Shown here piece after piece: positions 22,833-33,800 of a stretch of 64,000 nt of DNA. The stretch spans positions 649,870-713,869 of the forward strand of contig JAQFVV010000286.1 of assembly GCA_028023455.1 (NCBI GenBank), read 5' to 3'. This stretch comes from Epiperipatus broadwayi. Lineage: Eukaryota > Onychophora > Udeonychophora > Euonychophora > Peripatidae. The notes beneath the pieces were generated by a model. That model was not told the origin of the DNA. It worked only from the letters and a program-made list of their open reading frames with translations, and ran no database searches. Each line of letters begins with the position of its first letter. Within the stretch, counting starts at the first letter, position 1. The position numbers were made by a program, and so were the translations under genes.

Positions 22833-25244
22833 TTATAAGCAGCCAAAATATGGTTTTAAAATTCGTGAATTGTATGTACCACGAATCTCTCCTTCTTGGT
22901 TAATCCAAAATGCATTTGGACCTGCCCTTTTAACGATAGTATAAGGTCCTTCATAGGTATTGAAGAATTTATGGTATTTATTCTCCAATGGTTTGCTGGG
23001 ATGGAAAGTCTTTATCAAAACTTTATCTCCGATTTTAAATTCATAAATACATTTTTTTTTATTTTGACTTCTATTATTTGCCATTTTAACAAGTTGTTTA
23101 TGAGCTTGTAAAATATCATTTTCTCCATTTATTTTGGGTTCATTAATAATAGGTTTATATTTTTTAAATAATATAGGTATAATTTGATGAAAGTGTAGTC
23201 GGATGGGTGAGAATCCTGTAGATTCATTTAAACTCCAATTGATATAGTCTACTACACGTTTTGTCTGCTTTACCCAACCCTTGTGCTCCTCTTCTAAATA
23301 GGTCCTAAACAAACGTCCAAGCTCCCGCATAATACGTTCGCATGGATTTGATTGTGGATTCCTAATAGAGATTAGCACATGTTTTATTTTTGATATGTCT
23401 ACCCATTTCTTCCATTCCCTAGATAGAAAAGGTGTACCATGATCAGTTAGTATGGTTTTTGGTTTTCCTATCATTGGAAATTGGAGAGTACTCAATACTT
23501 TGATTGTATGTTTAGTATTGGCTTGGGGTATCGGGTAAGCAGCAACATATTTGGAAAAGAGATCATAAGTGACTAATAAATATTTTTGTTTGTTAAATGG
23601 AGGCAAAGGCCCATAATAGTCAATTGCTAAGATCTCGTTTGGTCTTTCTGGAATGATAGAATTAATTGAATTAATATAATTTTGGTTTACTGATTTAGCT
23701 CTTAAGCAAATTAGACAATCTTGGAGTGATTTCAAGATGTCTTTATACATTTTTGGCCAGTAAAACCAATTCTTAAGGGTATGTTCTGTCTTATGAGCAC
23801 CATAATGCCCGTATAGACAGTGTACGTATTTTATGAGTGGGTCACGTAAAGACTTTGGTATTATTGTCCTCCACTCATCAACATTATCATTCACTTTATA
23901 TAGTAAGACCTGTTGTTCTAATTTAAAATGGTTAAGATCTTTAGGTGCATCCAAAACTTCCTCCCCTAATAAAACTTTTATAATTGGGTTTAATTCTGGG
24001 TCATTAAATTGTATTTCTTGTAAGTTTTCCAACTCGTTCTCTACATTACTATCAGCCATCACATTGACATTTGTAATGTAGGCATTGTCTACCATCAAAT
24101 GATTTTGTTCTGACCTACATGGATTTCGACTAAGCACATCAGCTACGATATTCTCGGATCCTTTGCAATAATGCACAGTGTAATTAAATTCCTGTAGTAG
24201 TAAACTCCATCTAACTAGACGACTATTAGTCAGATAACTATGATTCAGGAATTCAAGGCTTTTGTGATCAGTGATCACTATCACCTCTGATCCGAGTAGC
24301 ATTTGTCGAAATTTTTGGAAAGCCCAGACTATTGCTAGTGCTTCCTTCTCTGTAACCGTGTAATTTATTTCTGGACCTTTCAAGAGCCGGCTTATAAAGT
24401 AGAGGACACCTGGTTGGCCATCCTCTTGGATTTGGGATAGTGTTACCCCTAATCCAAAACCACTACTATCTGTTTGAACAATGAATGGTTTATTAAAATC
24501 AGGGAAAGCTAACATAGTTAACTTTAAAAACCCTGTTTTAATATTCTCAAATGCACGGTCTTGTTCTTCAGTCCATTTCCAACGTTCATCTTTTCTAATC
24601 AATTTTAGCAACGGTTCCATGTGGTCTGAGAACTTCTGATAGAAACGGTTGTAAAAATTACATAGACCTAAAAATGATCTAATTTGTTTTCGGGTAGATG
24701 GTTTAGGAAAGTTTTGAATGGCAGAGATCTTCTCTGGATGAGGTCTTATCCCATTGCAACCAACAATATGACCTAAGAAGACTACTTGGTTGGAAACTAA
24801 AGTACTCTTCTTGAAGTTAATTTTTATACCTTTCAGAAAACACTCTTTAAAAAATATAGATAAATGTTGAAGGTGTTCTTTAACTGTGGTGGATGCAATA
24901 ATTACATCATCCACATAAATAATTATGATTTGTTTTACCTCAGGAGATAAAGTCTTATCTAAACATCTGATTAGACCTGCACCACTATTTATCAATCCAA
25001 ATGGCATCCTATTAAATTGGTATGTAAAACCCTCATAACGGAAAGCAGTATATTGGCGATCTTCTGGATGAAGTTCAATCTGCCAATAGCTGGAGGTTAA
25101 ATCGAAAGTAGAAAATACCTTCTTATTTCCAAATTTCATGAATAAGTCATGTATGGGCGGTGGTATATTTCTGTCTGGGACAGTAATTTTGTTTAGTTGT
25201 CTAGCATCCAAACAAAATCTCATCGACCCATCTTTCTTCTTCAC
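22833..25244 (-). CDS. pol: Gypsy pol: reverse transcriptase, RNase H, integrase
   Basis: 803 codons, uninterrupted, starting inside the reverse transcriptase at KKKDGSMRFCLDAR. RT: FSTFDLTSSYWQI (first catalytic Asp), MPFGLINSG, and IYVDDVII. RNase H: VQTDSSGFGLG, EKEALAIVWA, ITDHKSLEFL. Integrase: zinc-binding His/His (HCLYGHYG) and Cys/Cys (CLIC), then the catalytic triad in AIDYYGPLP, ILTDHGTPF and PCERIMRELGR, and a C-terminal GPY/F-type segment (YEGPYTIVKRAG). It would copy the element RNA to DNA, remove RNA and insert the DNA. The first part of RT lies in a different frame upstream (25250-25807), separated by an apparent one-base loss near 25252. All catalytic residues of this portion are present. 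Confidence 0.93.
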   Translation of the reverse strand: MKKKDGSMRFCLDARQLNKITVPDRNIPPPIHDLFMKFGNKKVFSTFDLTSSYWQIELHPEDRQYTAFRYEGFTYQFNRMPFGLINSGAGLIRCLDKTLSPEVKQIIIIYVDDVIIASTTVKEHLQHLSIFFKECFLKGIKINFKKSTLVSNQVVFLGHIVGCNGIRPHPEKISAIQNFPKPSTRKQIRSFLGLCNFYNRFYQKFSDHMEPLLKLIRKDERWKWTEEQDRAFENIKTGFLKLTMLAFPDFNKPFIVQTDSSGFGLGVTLSQIQEDGQPGVLYFISRLLKGPEINYTVTEKEALAIVWAFQKFRQMLLGSEVIVITDHKSLEFLNHSYLTNSRLVRWSLLLQEFNYTVHYCKGSENIVADVLSRNPCRSEQNHLMVDNAYITNVNVMADSNVENELENLQEIQFNDPELNPIIKVLLGEEVLDAPKDLNHFKLEQQVLLYKVNDNVDEWRTIIPKSLRDPLIKYVHCLYGHYGAHKTEHTLKNWFYWPKMYKDILKSLQDCLICLRAKSVNQNYINSINSIIPERPNEILAIDYYGPLPPFNKQKYLLVTYDLFSKYVAAYPIPQANTKHTIKVLSTLQFPMIGKPKTILTDHGTPFLSREWKKWVDISKIKHVLISIRNPQSNPCERIMRELGRLFRTYLEEEHKGWVKQTKRVVDYINWSLNESTGFSPIRLHFHQIIPILFKKYKPIINEPKINGENDILQAHKQLVKMANNRSQNKKKCIYEFKIGDKVLIKTFHPSKPLENKYHKFFNTYEGPYTIVKRAGPNAFWINQEGEIRGTYNSRILKPYFGCL

Positions 25245-25249
25245 AGTTA

Positions 25250-25807
25250 CTACCGATTACAGTAAGGTGAAGAGCATTTGGAAATGATTTCCCAATCCAG
25301 CATTTTATTAATTTGCTTAGATATATCTTCCCGATATTGGTATGGAATAGGATATGATTTAGATTGAAATGGTTGATCATGAATTAATCTAATTCTCTGT
25401 TGGAATCCCTTTATCACTCCTGGTATGTCTGAGAAAATAGAATTAAATTCTCTTATAACAAATCGTAATTTTAATATATCATCACTTCCAAGCAAGTTGG
25501 ATTCTGCGAGTTTACTCTCTAAAAGTGTTTCTGGAATGCTAGATGTTATAGAGTCAACTTCAATTTGATCATATCTTGGAAGCAATGTCATCTCTAAGAC
25601 TTCACCATTAATTTTAACTGTTTTATTACAGAAATCAATTACACAAGTGTTCAAATGTAGGAAGTCTGCCCCTAAAATAACATTATGAATCAAACCATTC
25701 AAAATTAAAAATACATGATAGAGAGTTGTTTGGCCGATTTTAATCTCAACCCAAATTTGTTTTTGGATTAACTTAGCTTTTCTACTGTTAGCCATGGTAA
25801 CCTGCAT
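25250..25807 (-). pseudogene. pol: Gypsy pol: protease C-terminal part and RT N-terminus
   Basis: 185 codons. The first third contains HNVILGADFL, the conserved I-I/L-G-x-D segment of retropepsins after the flap. A linker follows, and then the start of reverse transcriptase (IRLIHDQPF, YPIPYQYRE, DWEIISKCSSPYCN). The frame stops at 25250-25252 exactly where RT should continue; the next conserved RT residues are found in the adjacent frame at 25244 downward. It is therefore one coding region split by a single-base deletion, real or a sequencing error. Confidence 0.8.
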
Positions 25808-26082
25808 AAGATTTCAGTAGGTAAAATTTTGATATTAGGATTTATTGATAAAATCTTTTGGTAAAATGTCTCTGATATCACAGAAATTTGGCTACCAGAA
25901 TCTAATAATGCCTTAACCAGCAAGCTCTCAAACAAAACTTCTATCATAGGGCAACTTTGTAAAACAAAATTTGGTGTTTTATCTTCCCATGAACACATCA
26001 TGTTAGTGATTTCTCGTGTAAAAGATTGATTCAAGTTCCTCATTGGGTATTTGGTTTCTTGAGGTGAGGAACATTTCCTCAA
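25768..26082 (-). pseudogene. pro: Gypsy protease N-terminal part
   Basis: 104 codons. It contains VKALLDSGSQISVIS, the retropepsin active-site loop (DSG), about two thirds of the way along. It overlaps the next segment (25250-25807) in a different frame; the retropepsin domain must run from one into the other, implying another frame break near 25790-25800. The enzyme would cleave the Gag-Pol polyprotein. The region just upstream (26083-26200) carries the gag C-terminus in another frame. Confidence 0.75.
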
Positions 26083-26200
26083 GTACCCTTTTAGTTTGTT
26101 TTAGGTGAATCTATAGATATATCCTTACTACATCCCGGTTTTGGGAAATTTCTTGGATTATTAGAAGAAGTTATTTTTACTTTATTTAAATTATCACGAT

Positions 26201-27001
26201 TTATTTTGGGAGAGGGGTCATAAGGTATATTCCTTTGAGATGTTTTTCCCTTCCAATAATTGGTATTTCTATTATTTTTCCTTCTATTATAAAATATTGT
26301 ATTGATTGAAACTTCCTCCTTTTTTTATCAGGTAATCTAATTGATAAATTGGTTTGATTCATATCAATACTATTTAAAAGTTCTGCTATTTGTTCTATTT
26401 TTGTTATATTGGTACACAATAATGATTGTTCTATTTTAAGTGGTAAATTTCTTTTTATTATTCTAATCATTTCGCCTTCACTTAAATGATAAGTATTAAG
26501 TGTTCTTAATTTTGTTATTTGACGGCGAAAAAATTTGGTCAAGGTTTCTCCAGGTGTCGGTTTATACTTATCTTGGAATATTTGGTACAATAAAGCCTCT
26601 TGTTTATCTCTATTCCAAAAATTTTTAATTAATAGCTCTTGATATTCCATATAAGTAGATGGAGTTTGTGATAAAGACTCCCACCATATCAGTGCATCTC
26701 CTTGTAAGTGACTATATGCAACGATCACTTTTTCTCCTTCTGATAAACTATGGTTAACAGAAAAATAAAGATTAAGGCTTCTAATATGTTCTATCGGAGA
26801 TTCATTATGAGATCCTTTGAATATTTTTAACCTAACAAATTGGTTAATTGTACTACTTGGTATTGAATGGTTGTATACCTTTTGTTTTTCTAAAACATTC
26901 AACTGAGAAGTTGGTGTTTGATTTTCATGATTAATCCTATAAGTATTTAAGTTTAACCCTTCTAATTCAAAATTACTAGGATAATTTTCAACTTCAGGCA
27001 T
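26201..27001 (-). pseudogene. gag: Gypsy Gag, capsid-like domain
   Basis: 266 codons with a retrotransposon Gag domain: YSHLQGDALIWWESL, then KNFWNRDKQEALLYQIFQDK, GETLTKFFRRQ and LPLKIEQSLL. From about 26330 downward the translation loses its character, and a neighbouring frame carries a plausible basic, Asn-rich C-terminus. The switch coincides with a run of seven A (- strand), suggesting a homopolymer indel. I see no CCHC zinc knuckle in either frame. Gag-to-protease is also a frame change, close to the gag stop near 26102; this could be programmed -1 frameshifting, which is normal in the family. Confidence 0.8.
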
Positions 27002-27039
27002 TATATGATACTGAAAATTTGATCTATCACCAGAGTCAA

Positions 27040-27657
27040 TTACTTGTTGTGGATCTTTTTGAATGACCTCGAAATGATTTTCACCATGATTTTGTTCTTG
27101 ATCGGATGACTATAAGTATTTACATTATTTTCAACCTGATGCATTTCTATAGTTGGTGTTCTTTTACATATCTGTGTTTCAATAACCAAAAATCTACTAT
27201 CAGTTGATTCCTTTATTTTATTTACTCTATTCCAAGTTTCAGTAGTATCTTTCCTTAATTTTTCCAATACATTTTTGTCTATATTTGTATTAATTTCTAT
27301 TGAATTCATTTTATTTTCTAAAGTTTTAAGTTGATGATCAATAGTCTCCAATACATTATTCTGAGATTCTACCTCATTATTATGTTTAGTAGATAGTTGA
27401 TCTATTCTTGCTTGTGTTTGTTGTCTATCTACTTGGATTTCATTCCGTATTTTATTTTGTTCTTCTTTTACTTGATCCCTAAAAATTCCTTGATTTTTAT
27501 ACATTTCATCACATTTAACATTTAATCTATCTATTATGTCACCTTGGAACTCACTAAACCGTTGTTGACATTTTGAATTATTTTCATCAATTTCATTCTT
27601 TAAATCATTTAATGCTTGTTTAATTTCTATGCTCTTCCGATCTAACATTATCCACAT
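27040..27657 (-). pseudogene. gag: Gypsy Gag N-terminal coiled-coil segment, second part
   Basis: 205 codons rich in Lys, Glu, Asn and Gln with heptad-like spacing (LNDLKNEIDE, IDHQLKTLENKMNSIE), predicted to be mostly coiled coil. It continues the 28297-27620 segment; the two overlap in different frames because of the 13-nt insertion at 27631-27643. Its 3' end is also shifted: a neighbouring frame stays open from about 27110 to about 27006 and then the 266-codon frame takes over, so two further single-base breaks lie near 27105 and 27005. Confidence 0.7.
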
Positions 27658-28297
27658 TTAAATTTAATTGTTGGATTTTTGTAGATAGTTTATTTTCAAT
27701 TCCTGTTATTTCAACCTTCAAATCATTTTTTAAACTATCTAATTTTTTACTATTATTATCCAATTTTTGATTCAAATCACTTTTTAAGTTACACATATCA
27801 CTCCTAAAACTAGTACTATTATCATCCATTTTTTTATTCAAGTTATTTTTTAAATTACACATATCACTCCTAAAACTAGTACTATTATCATCCATTTTTT
27901 TATTCAAGTTATTTTTTAAATTACACATATCACTCCTAAAACTAGTACTATTATCATCCATTTTTTTATTCAAGTTATTTTTTAAATCATCTAATTTATT
28001 CATAAACATTTGTAACATTTGCTGAATTGTACCAACATTAGATGATTGATTAATCTCAATTGTAGATGATTGATTTAAACCTTCATCAACTATATTTTGT
28101 GTTTGAGATAACACTTGATCTAAACTCGGTGTTTGTTGAGGGTATTCAATTATGGTTGTAGAACCCCCAGGTGCTTGTACTAATGATGATTGTTCAATAA
28201 TAATATTATCATCATTTAGTTCACTTTGCAAATCACCTTGCATTTGACTAGAGCATTTAATATCTTTGTTTGAATACATTTTCCCACTTCGCAGCAT
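27620..28297 (-). pseudogene. gag: Gypsy Gag N-terminal segment with 22-residue repeats
   Basis: 225 codons starting MLRSGKMYSN at 28297, the first ATG after the leader. The middle contains three identical tandem 22-residue repeats (66 bp each, about 27783-27990; unit NNLNKKMDDNSTSFRSDM plus CNLK) followed by a degenerate fourth. This makes a long Asn/Lys/Asp-rich coiled coil. Such a long N-terminal extension before the capsid domain is unusual for gypsy Gag. The frame is interrupted at the adapter-like 13-mer. The identical repeats suggest very recent expansion. Confidence 0.75.
27631..27643 (-). other. 13-nt Illumina-adapter-like insertion
   Basis: AGATCGGAAGAGC (- strand), identical to the common end of Illumina library adapters, sits inside gag. 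Deleting exactly these 13 nt makes the upstream and downstream gag frames continuous. Most simply this is an assembly artefact; a genuine 13-nt insertion is the alternative. Confidence 0.75.
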
Positions 28298-28921
28298 AAC
28301 AAATTTTAACTTAATTCAAATATTACTTAAGTGTATATATATTTTTATAACCAAAATATTATATCGTAAAGTTCTCTACCACCCCATGCTATTTATATAT
28401 ACTTATGATGTTCTAATAATATATGTGTATATTTTTAAACGTCTATGTCTATATAAAACTTTATCCCACTCAACTCTTGTTTAAAACATAATTCAATAAT
28501 TAGTTATTCAAATATTGATCTGTCTAAATCATATTATATATATTACCATTTTTTTTTTTTTTTATATTAATCTTGCAATTATAAATACCATATATAATGA
28601 ATCGAAATTATAGATTCAATGCCTAAAACGTCGCACACCAGATAAAACGCAGTCTACGGGGTATAAGATTTAATTAATCGAAGCCCTTGACGTTTTGGTC
28701 GCCAGATATAACGGGACATGGTTCAGGATATGAGATTTAAATGTTCAAAGCCCACATGTTTGGGTCGCCAGATATAACGGAATGTATCTTTATATGATCT
28801 CAAATGAAAATTTTCTTTAAACTATACATCCCATATCAATAAATATACTACACATCTCTCAGGTATGTGGGGTATTTCAAGCCCTAATTAGCTTATTTCG
28901 AGCCCTAGTTGTTGCGCCAGA
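28298..28921 (-). other. Gypsy leader with repeated PBS/LTR-end cassettes
   Basis: About 620 bp between the 5' LTR and the gag start. On the + strand the motif 'cgccagatataacgg' recurs in degenerate form near 28636, 28700, 28766 and 28914. The last three are preceded by an 'agccc...' stretch, so each resembles a primer binding site joined to an LTR end. Two more copies lie inside the LTR near 28959 and 29071. The rest of the leader is AT-rich. Confidence 0.7.
28902..28919 (-). other. Primer binding site
   Basis: In element orientation TGGCGCAACAACTAGGGC starts two bases after the 5' LTR end. It would pair with the 3' end of a tRNA (its CCA end answers the initial TGG). I cannot assign the tRNA with confidence. 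Related TGGCGACC versions occur further into the leader. Confidence 0.7.
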
Positions 28922-31060
28922 TATAACGGGACAGCCTATTTGATAGCCTTAGTTGAGGCATCAAATATAACGGAACGGCATTTAATCATCCCAGTTGATG
29001 TATTAATTGTAATATAATCAATTATATTTAATGTTTAGAAATCATTAACTTAATGCTTCATAGTTAGGTTCGCCAAATATAACAGAATGGATTATATTTA
29101 AAATCTAAGTTGGTCTTGTTAAATATAAAGAGATGATTAAATTCCTTAGAAAGAGGATACGCATTTCACTACAATCGGACTTTGGGTCTTCAAGTAGAAT
29201 GCTAGAAATGAATCGATGAAATACCAAGTCCATGATTATATATACCTCTATTATGCTAGCTCATTAATCTTTAAATAAGTTTAAATACAATTTAGACCAG
29301 GACATCCATCTTTCATCCCTCTTTCAGTCACCATTATGCCACGATATTTAAACTCACGGAGAATTTGCAATCAGCTCTTTTCAGGAATAATTTCAAAAAC
29401 AAGTTATTTCATATGCCTCTATATAAGCATTAATTATAACTATTATTCATATGACATTTATAATACTAGCATATATATAATATAATTCAATAATGATTAG
29501 ACAAAGAGATCACGTTAACAAATCAATATTTAATAAACAATAAAAAATATAATAGAATAGATAATAAAATATTAATAAATAAATACGGATGAATTTTATC
29601 ATTTTAAAAGAATATTAATAAATGATATTTTTTTATTTAATACCCTATGATAAAACTCAATACTATAATAAACTTTCAAAAATTAAAGAAAATAGCTTAA
29701 ATTAACAGATATATAAAAACAATATCTGGGTTCAAAAATTAATAATTTATGTAACTTATTAATTTATTTACCGTTCTTATTTATATGCTTCACAATTACC
29801 CATATATAAGTATTATTTGCCATTGTATAACTTATATATTATATGTATTTTTAATAAATAAAAATACATTAAACGTTTACAATATTACGTAGTAAACACA
29901 ATACAATCCTGTTTAAGACATCTGTCAAATAATAACTATTTTTTTATATCCCTCATCTAATTTAATGAATTATGTTAAGCTTTCAATTAATTATATTTAA
30001 TAATAAATATAATTTTCCTTTTAAGATATATATGATGCGATGCCAAATTTGAAATAAAGATAATAATAATAATAATAAACATATTAAAATAATATAAGCA
30101 TTATTATAATATATGTAAATAAATAATAAAGGAAACTTAGTTATAAGTGAGTTGAGAGTAGATATTGAAGTCTATAGTTCATCATCCCAATGAAGATCTC
30201 TTACGAAGCATATCACCAATCCATTTGTACAATGATGATTCCATTTATCCTTAAACGATAAACTGTTAATAACATCCAATGACCGGATTAATGTGAAATA
30301 AAATAAATATTCTTCGAATGTAGATGTTCTTAATCTTCATTTCTCTATTATCACTAGACGTTCTATATATTCAATATGTCAAAATATTTTAAAATAGCAT
30401 GCAAGGTTGGTTTCGAAACCTTTTACGATATAATGAGTGTACTACTCAGTGCACATTGTTTTATCCTTAATATATATAATTATCTTAAATTTATATATAT
30501 CCGAAGAATAATGAAAGAGTTAAAACAACGTAGTTTCAAAACTTAAACAGACGTTCTTTTCCTTTATATTGCTATTCCTTTAAGATTAAGTAGAAAATTA
30601 AATATATTTTCCTTGCAGACTTTGAATCCACAAATTATTTTAATTTAAAAAAGTTAATATTTAAATTCCAATCGCTAAATAGTAGTATTGATAGAAGAAA
30701 AATGATATTTTTAAAGAGAAAAGATTTTCTTTTTCTTTCGTGTTTTTTTATTTTCCAGAGCACGAACGAATCTGCTCGTGTGTTATATAAGTTCATGTTT
30801 AATTCAACTATCAATTGTTCCACTGACATTAAGATTTAATAATAAAATAAAAAAAAAATATAAGTATTTATTCTTAACTTCAAATCTGGCATTTTACTCA
30901 AAAGCTTAAGGTATATTTTATTTAAAACTTAAATGTATATATAAATAGTACATATATGTTACATAATAAAATAGTCAAATAAAAATTTATATTTATAAAT
31001 AATTTCACAAGAGATAAAACACGCTAGACTAATAATAATAACTTGTAAGTTACTATTATA
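28922..31060 (-). repeat. 5' LTR of the gypsy element
   Basis: 2139 bp, nearly identical to 20137-22276. Visible differences are a dozen or so substitutions plus one- to few-base indels (for example in poly-T runs near 29632 and 30740). It should contain the promoter, but I cannot pin down a transcription start. Confidence 0.92.
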
Positions 31061-31204
31061 ATATATATAATTACTATAGCTTAAATGATAAGTATTAAAT
31101 GTGCTGCCCTCATAACTTTGACACAATCACTTAATGAAAGTATATTAGTATTTTTTATTAGTCATTATCCAATAATGAATAATATTTCTGTAATTTAATT
31201 TTCA

Positions 31205-31397
31205 CTACATCATTCTCATGCAAGATAGGAACTGGTTTCTATTCACTCTTACCATCTTGTGGAGAGATGTAATCATAAACCTATAACTAAAGATATGTGA
31301 AAAAGATCTGATCCCCAGGATGCACATTTTGTCCTGAACCAGCCCTCATCAGTTTGGCCAGATTACCATCTTTTACACATATATTTAATATTGTTTA
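31205..31397. repeat. SINE-like family B, copy 2
   Basis: Matches 19130-19311 (ctggtttctat-cact, atcttgtggagagatg, aatcataaacctataactaaag) and shares the 'ccagccctcatcagtttggccaga' core with family A. It ends in a GATA array instead of (TA)n. A related stretch of about 60 bp ('acttaatgaaagtatatta') lies on both sides of the repeat-plus-array block, at about 31095-31150 and 32045-32100. On the - strand it retains an intact CTGATGA box. Confidence 0.7.
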
Positions 31398-32019
<622 letters not shown>

Positions 32020-32100
32020 TACTCCAGTTTAATTGATGTGTCAAATGTACTATCATCACAACTTTGATGTAAATCACTTAATGAAAGTATATTAATAATT

Positions 32101-33507
32101 TACAATACTGTTTTGCATAAATCATATGTAAAAGGTCCTTGTAGAGCTGAGATAGCACACCCATCTATTACCCTTACAATCAGAGATTTGAAACCTAGAC
32201 AAATATTTTTTCCAAAAGATATGGAATTTTTCTTTCTAGTAACTTTGTTTATGGTCAATGCAACTAACTATCAAACATTGGCTAGTAAATTGGTGTCTAG
32301 CTAAACTTCCAAAAAAAAATGAATAACTGCTCCTATCTTTGCAAATCTAGGAATTGTTGTATACTTTATTGATCCTTTATGAATAGCTATTGAAAACTAT
32401 TTTGTCCTGGAATGTAAAATGTATTAAATGAGTTGTTTTAACATAAAAGGTGTGATAAATTGGAAATATAATTGCACAACAAGTAACAAATGAAACCGAA
32501 ATATTTTAAATTTATAAATAAACTTTTAATTTTTTATTGAACTTGATGCAAATTTTTGTAATAAGCTCATTTCTTTAATATTTTAAATTAAAGATTTTAA
32601 AACTGCTTTATTGTTATATTGTCATAAAGTTATTAAAAATATATATGTCAAAATGAAAATCAATACTAAAATTAAAACAAGCAATTTAAACTAATGTTTT
32701 TAAGAAAGATATTTAAAAATATAAAATGTATAAATCATTCCCCGCAGATCATTAATAAAATATTGATTTAAAATAAATAATGGATGTTATGCTTAACAGA
32801 GAATAATTCATTAAATGAGAGAATTTATTATAAACATTAACTAGTGTTTTGTATTTAATTAAAATTATTTTATCAAACCTGAATGCATTATATAATAATC
32901 TTTTCTATTATTATAAAATTTTATTAATTACTTTCAGGTACGTTGATTTGTTAAATTAATTAATGACAAAAGAAATTTCTATTATTTTTTTAGTAGAATA
33001 AAAATATTATGTATGAAACGATTTTAACCTTAATTGAATTTTTTTTACAATTATTATAACATTACTAAGTTATATTAATAAACATTTCTATTAAAAGTAA
33101 TCCAAAAATCTGATTTGCTATTGAAATAAAAAGATATTATTTTTGAAAATCTACCTATTGTTAATTATAGAATAAAAAGATAAAATAAAAAATAAAAATT
33201 AGAATCCCTTATTCCCACGACCAACTAATGTGAATGAGTGTTATTTTTTTTCTTTTATTGTAGCTCCCTTAAAATGTTGAATGAGATTTAACTTTAAAAA
33301 GTATTGAAGACTATTATATTTTTCACAATAATAATTACAGTGATATACAAGGCGGAACTCGGGGTAATGCTGAGGATAGAGAGAAAAATATTTTAAGTTG
33401 ATTCTTCATTTTAATTAAGGGGAGAAAAAATCATTGTTAATCCAATGTAACAAAAGTAGCTTGCTCTGTCTGTCATTTTGATCTTTTTAAATTATTTAAA
33501 ATATACA
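32101..33507. other. AT-rich sequence, no gene seen
   Basis: Nothing supportable except a faint T-arm-like 'gagatttgaaacctag' near 32181 (- strand orientation), which may be the remnant of another repeat. Confidence 0.5.
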
Positions 33508-33800
33508 AGATTTGAACTCAGACTTTCAAGCCGCTTTACTATCCACATTATTTCATACTACTGATATACATGGCCACACATATGCAGAAAAAATAATCAT
33601 CAATATGGCTATTTTGTGCTAAACTAGCACTTATCAGTTGGTCCAGATTACCATCTCCCATACATATATATAATCAGTGCTCAGTTTATATTAAGAATAG
33701 AAACTCCTTACACTTTAATAGACAGGCTTCAATCTACTCCAATCTTCAATTCTTCAGCCATCCATACCATTGAAAATCTGATGATAGAATTCAATTATTT
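33508..33800. repeat. SINE-like family A, full copy 1
   Basis: About 290 bp matching 37945-38240 end to end. It contains 'gatttgaactcagactttca', 'actgatatacatggccacac', the core 'cagttggtccagattaccatct', a short TA tract, 'cagtgctcagttta', 'aggcttcaatctactcca', 'cttcagccatccatac' and 'tctgatgatagaa'. A T-arm-like motif (gagttcaaatc, - strand) is at the left end and an A-box-like 'tatcagtagtatg' (- strand) about 45 nt away, so a tRNA-related part is likely but lies inside the repeat rather than at its expected end. There is a hammerhead-like layout on the - strand near 33600-33650. Confidence 0.7.

Larger units (their letters stand above)
20137..31060 (-). mobile_element. Complete Ty3/gypsy LTR retrotransposon (10.9 kb)
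   Basis: Order on the - strand: 5' LTR (28922-31060), primer binding site, leader, gag region, protease, reverse transcriptase, RNase H, integrase, polypurine tract, 3' LTR (20137-22276). RT before integrase and the integrase GPY/F tail place it in Ty3/gypsy. The two LTRs differ at only a dozen or so positions in 2.14 kb by eye, so insertion was recent. The coding region nevertheless has several single-base frame breaks and one 13-nt adapter-like insertion. It lies in a TA microsatellite, so the target-site duplication cannot be read unambiguously. No envelope gene is visible between integrase and the 3' LTR. Confidence 0.93.
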
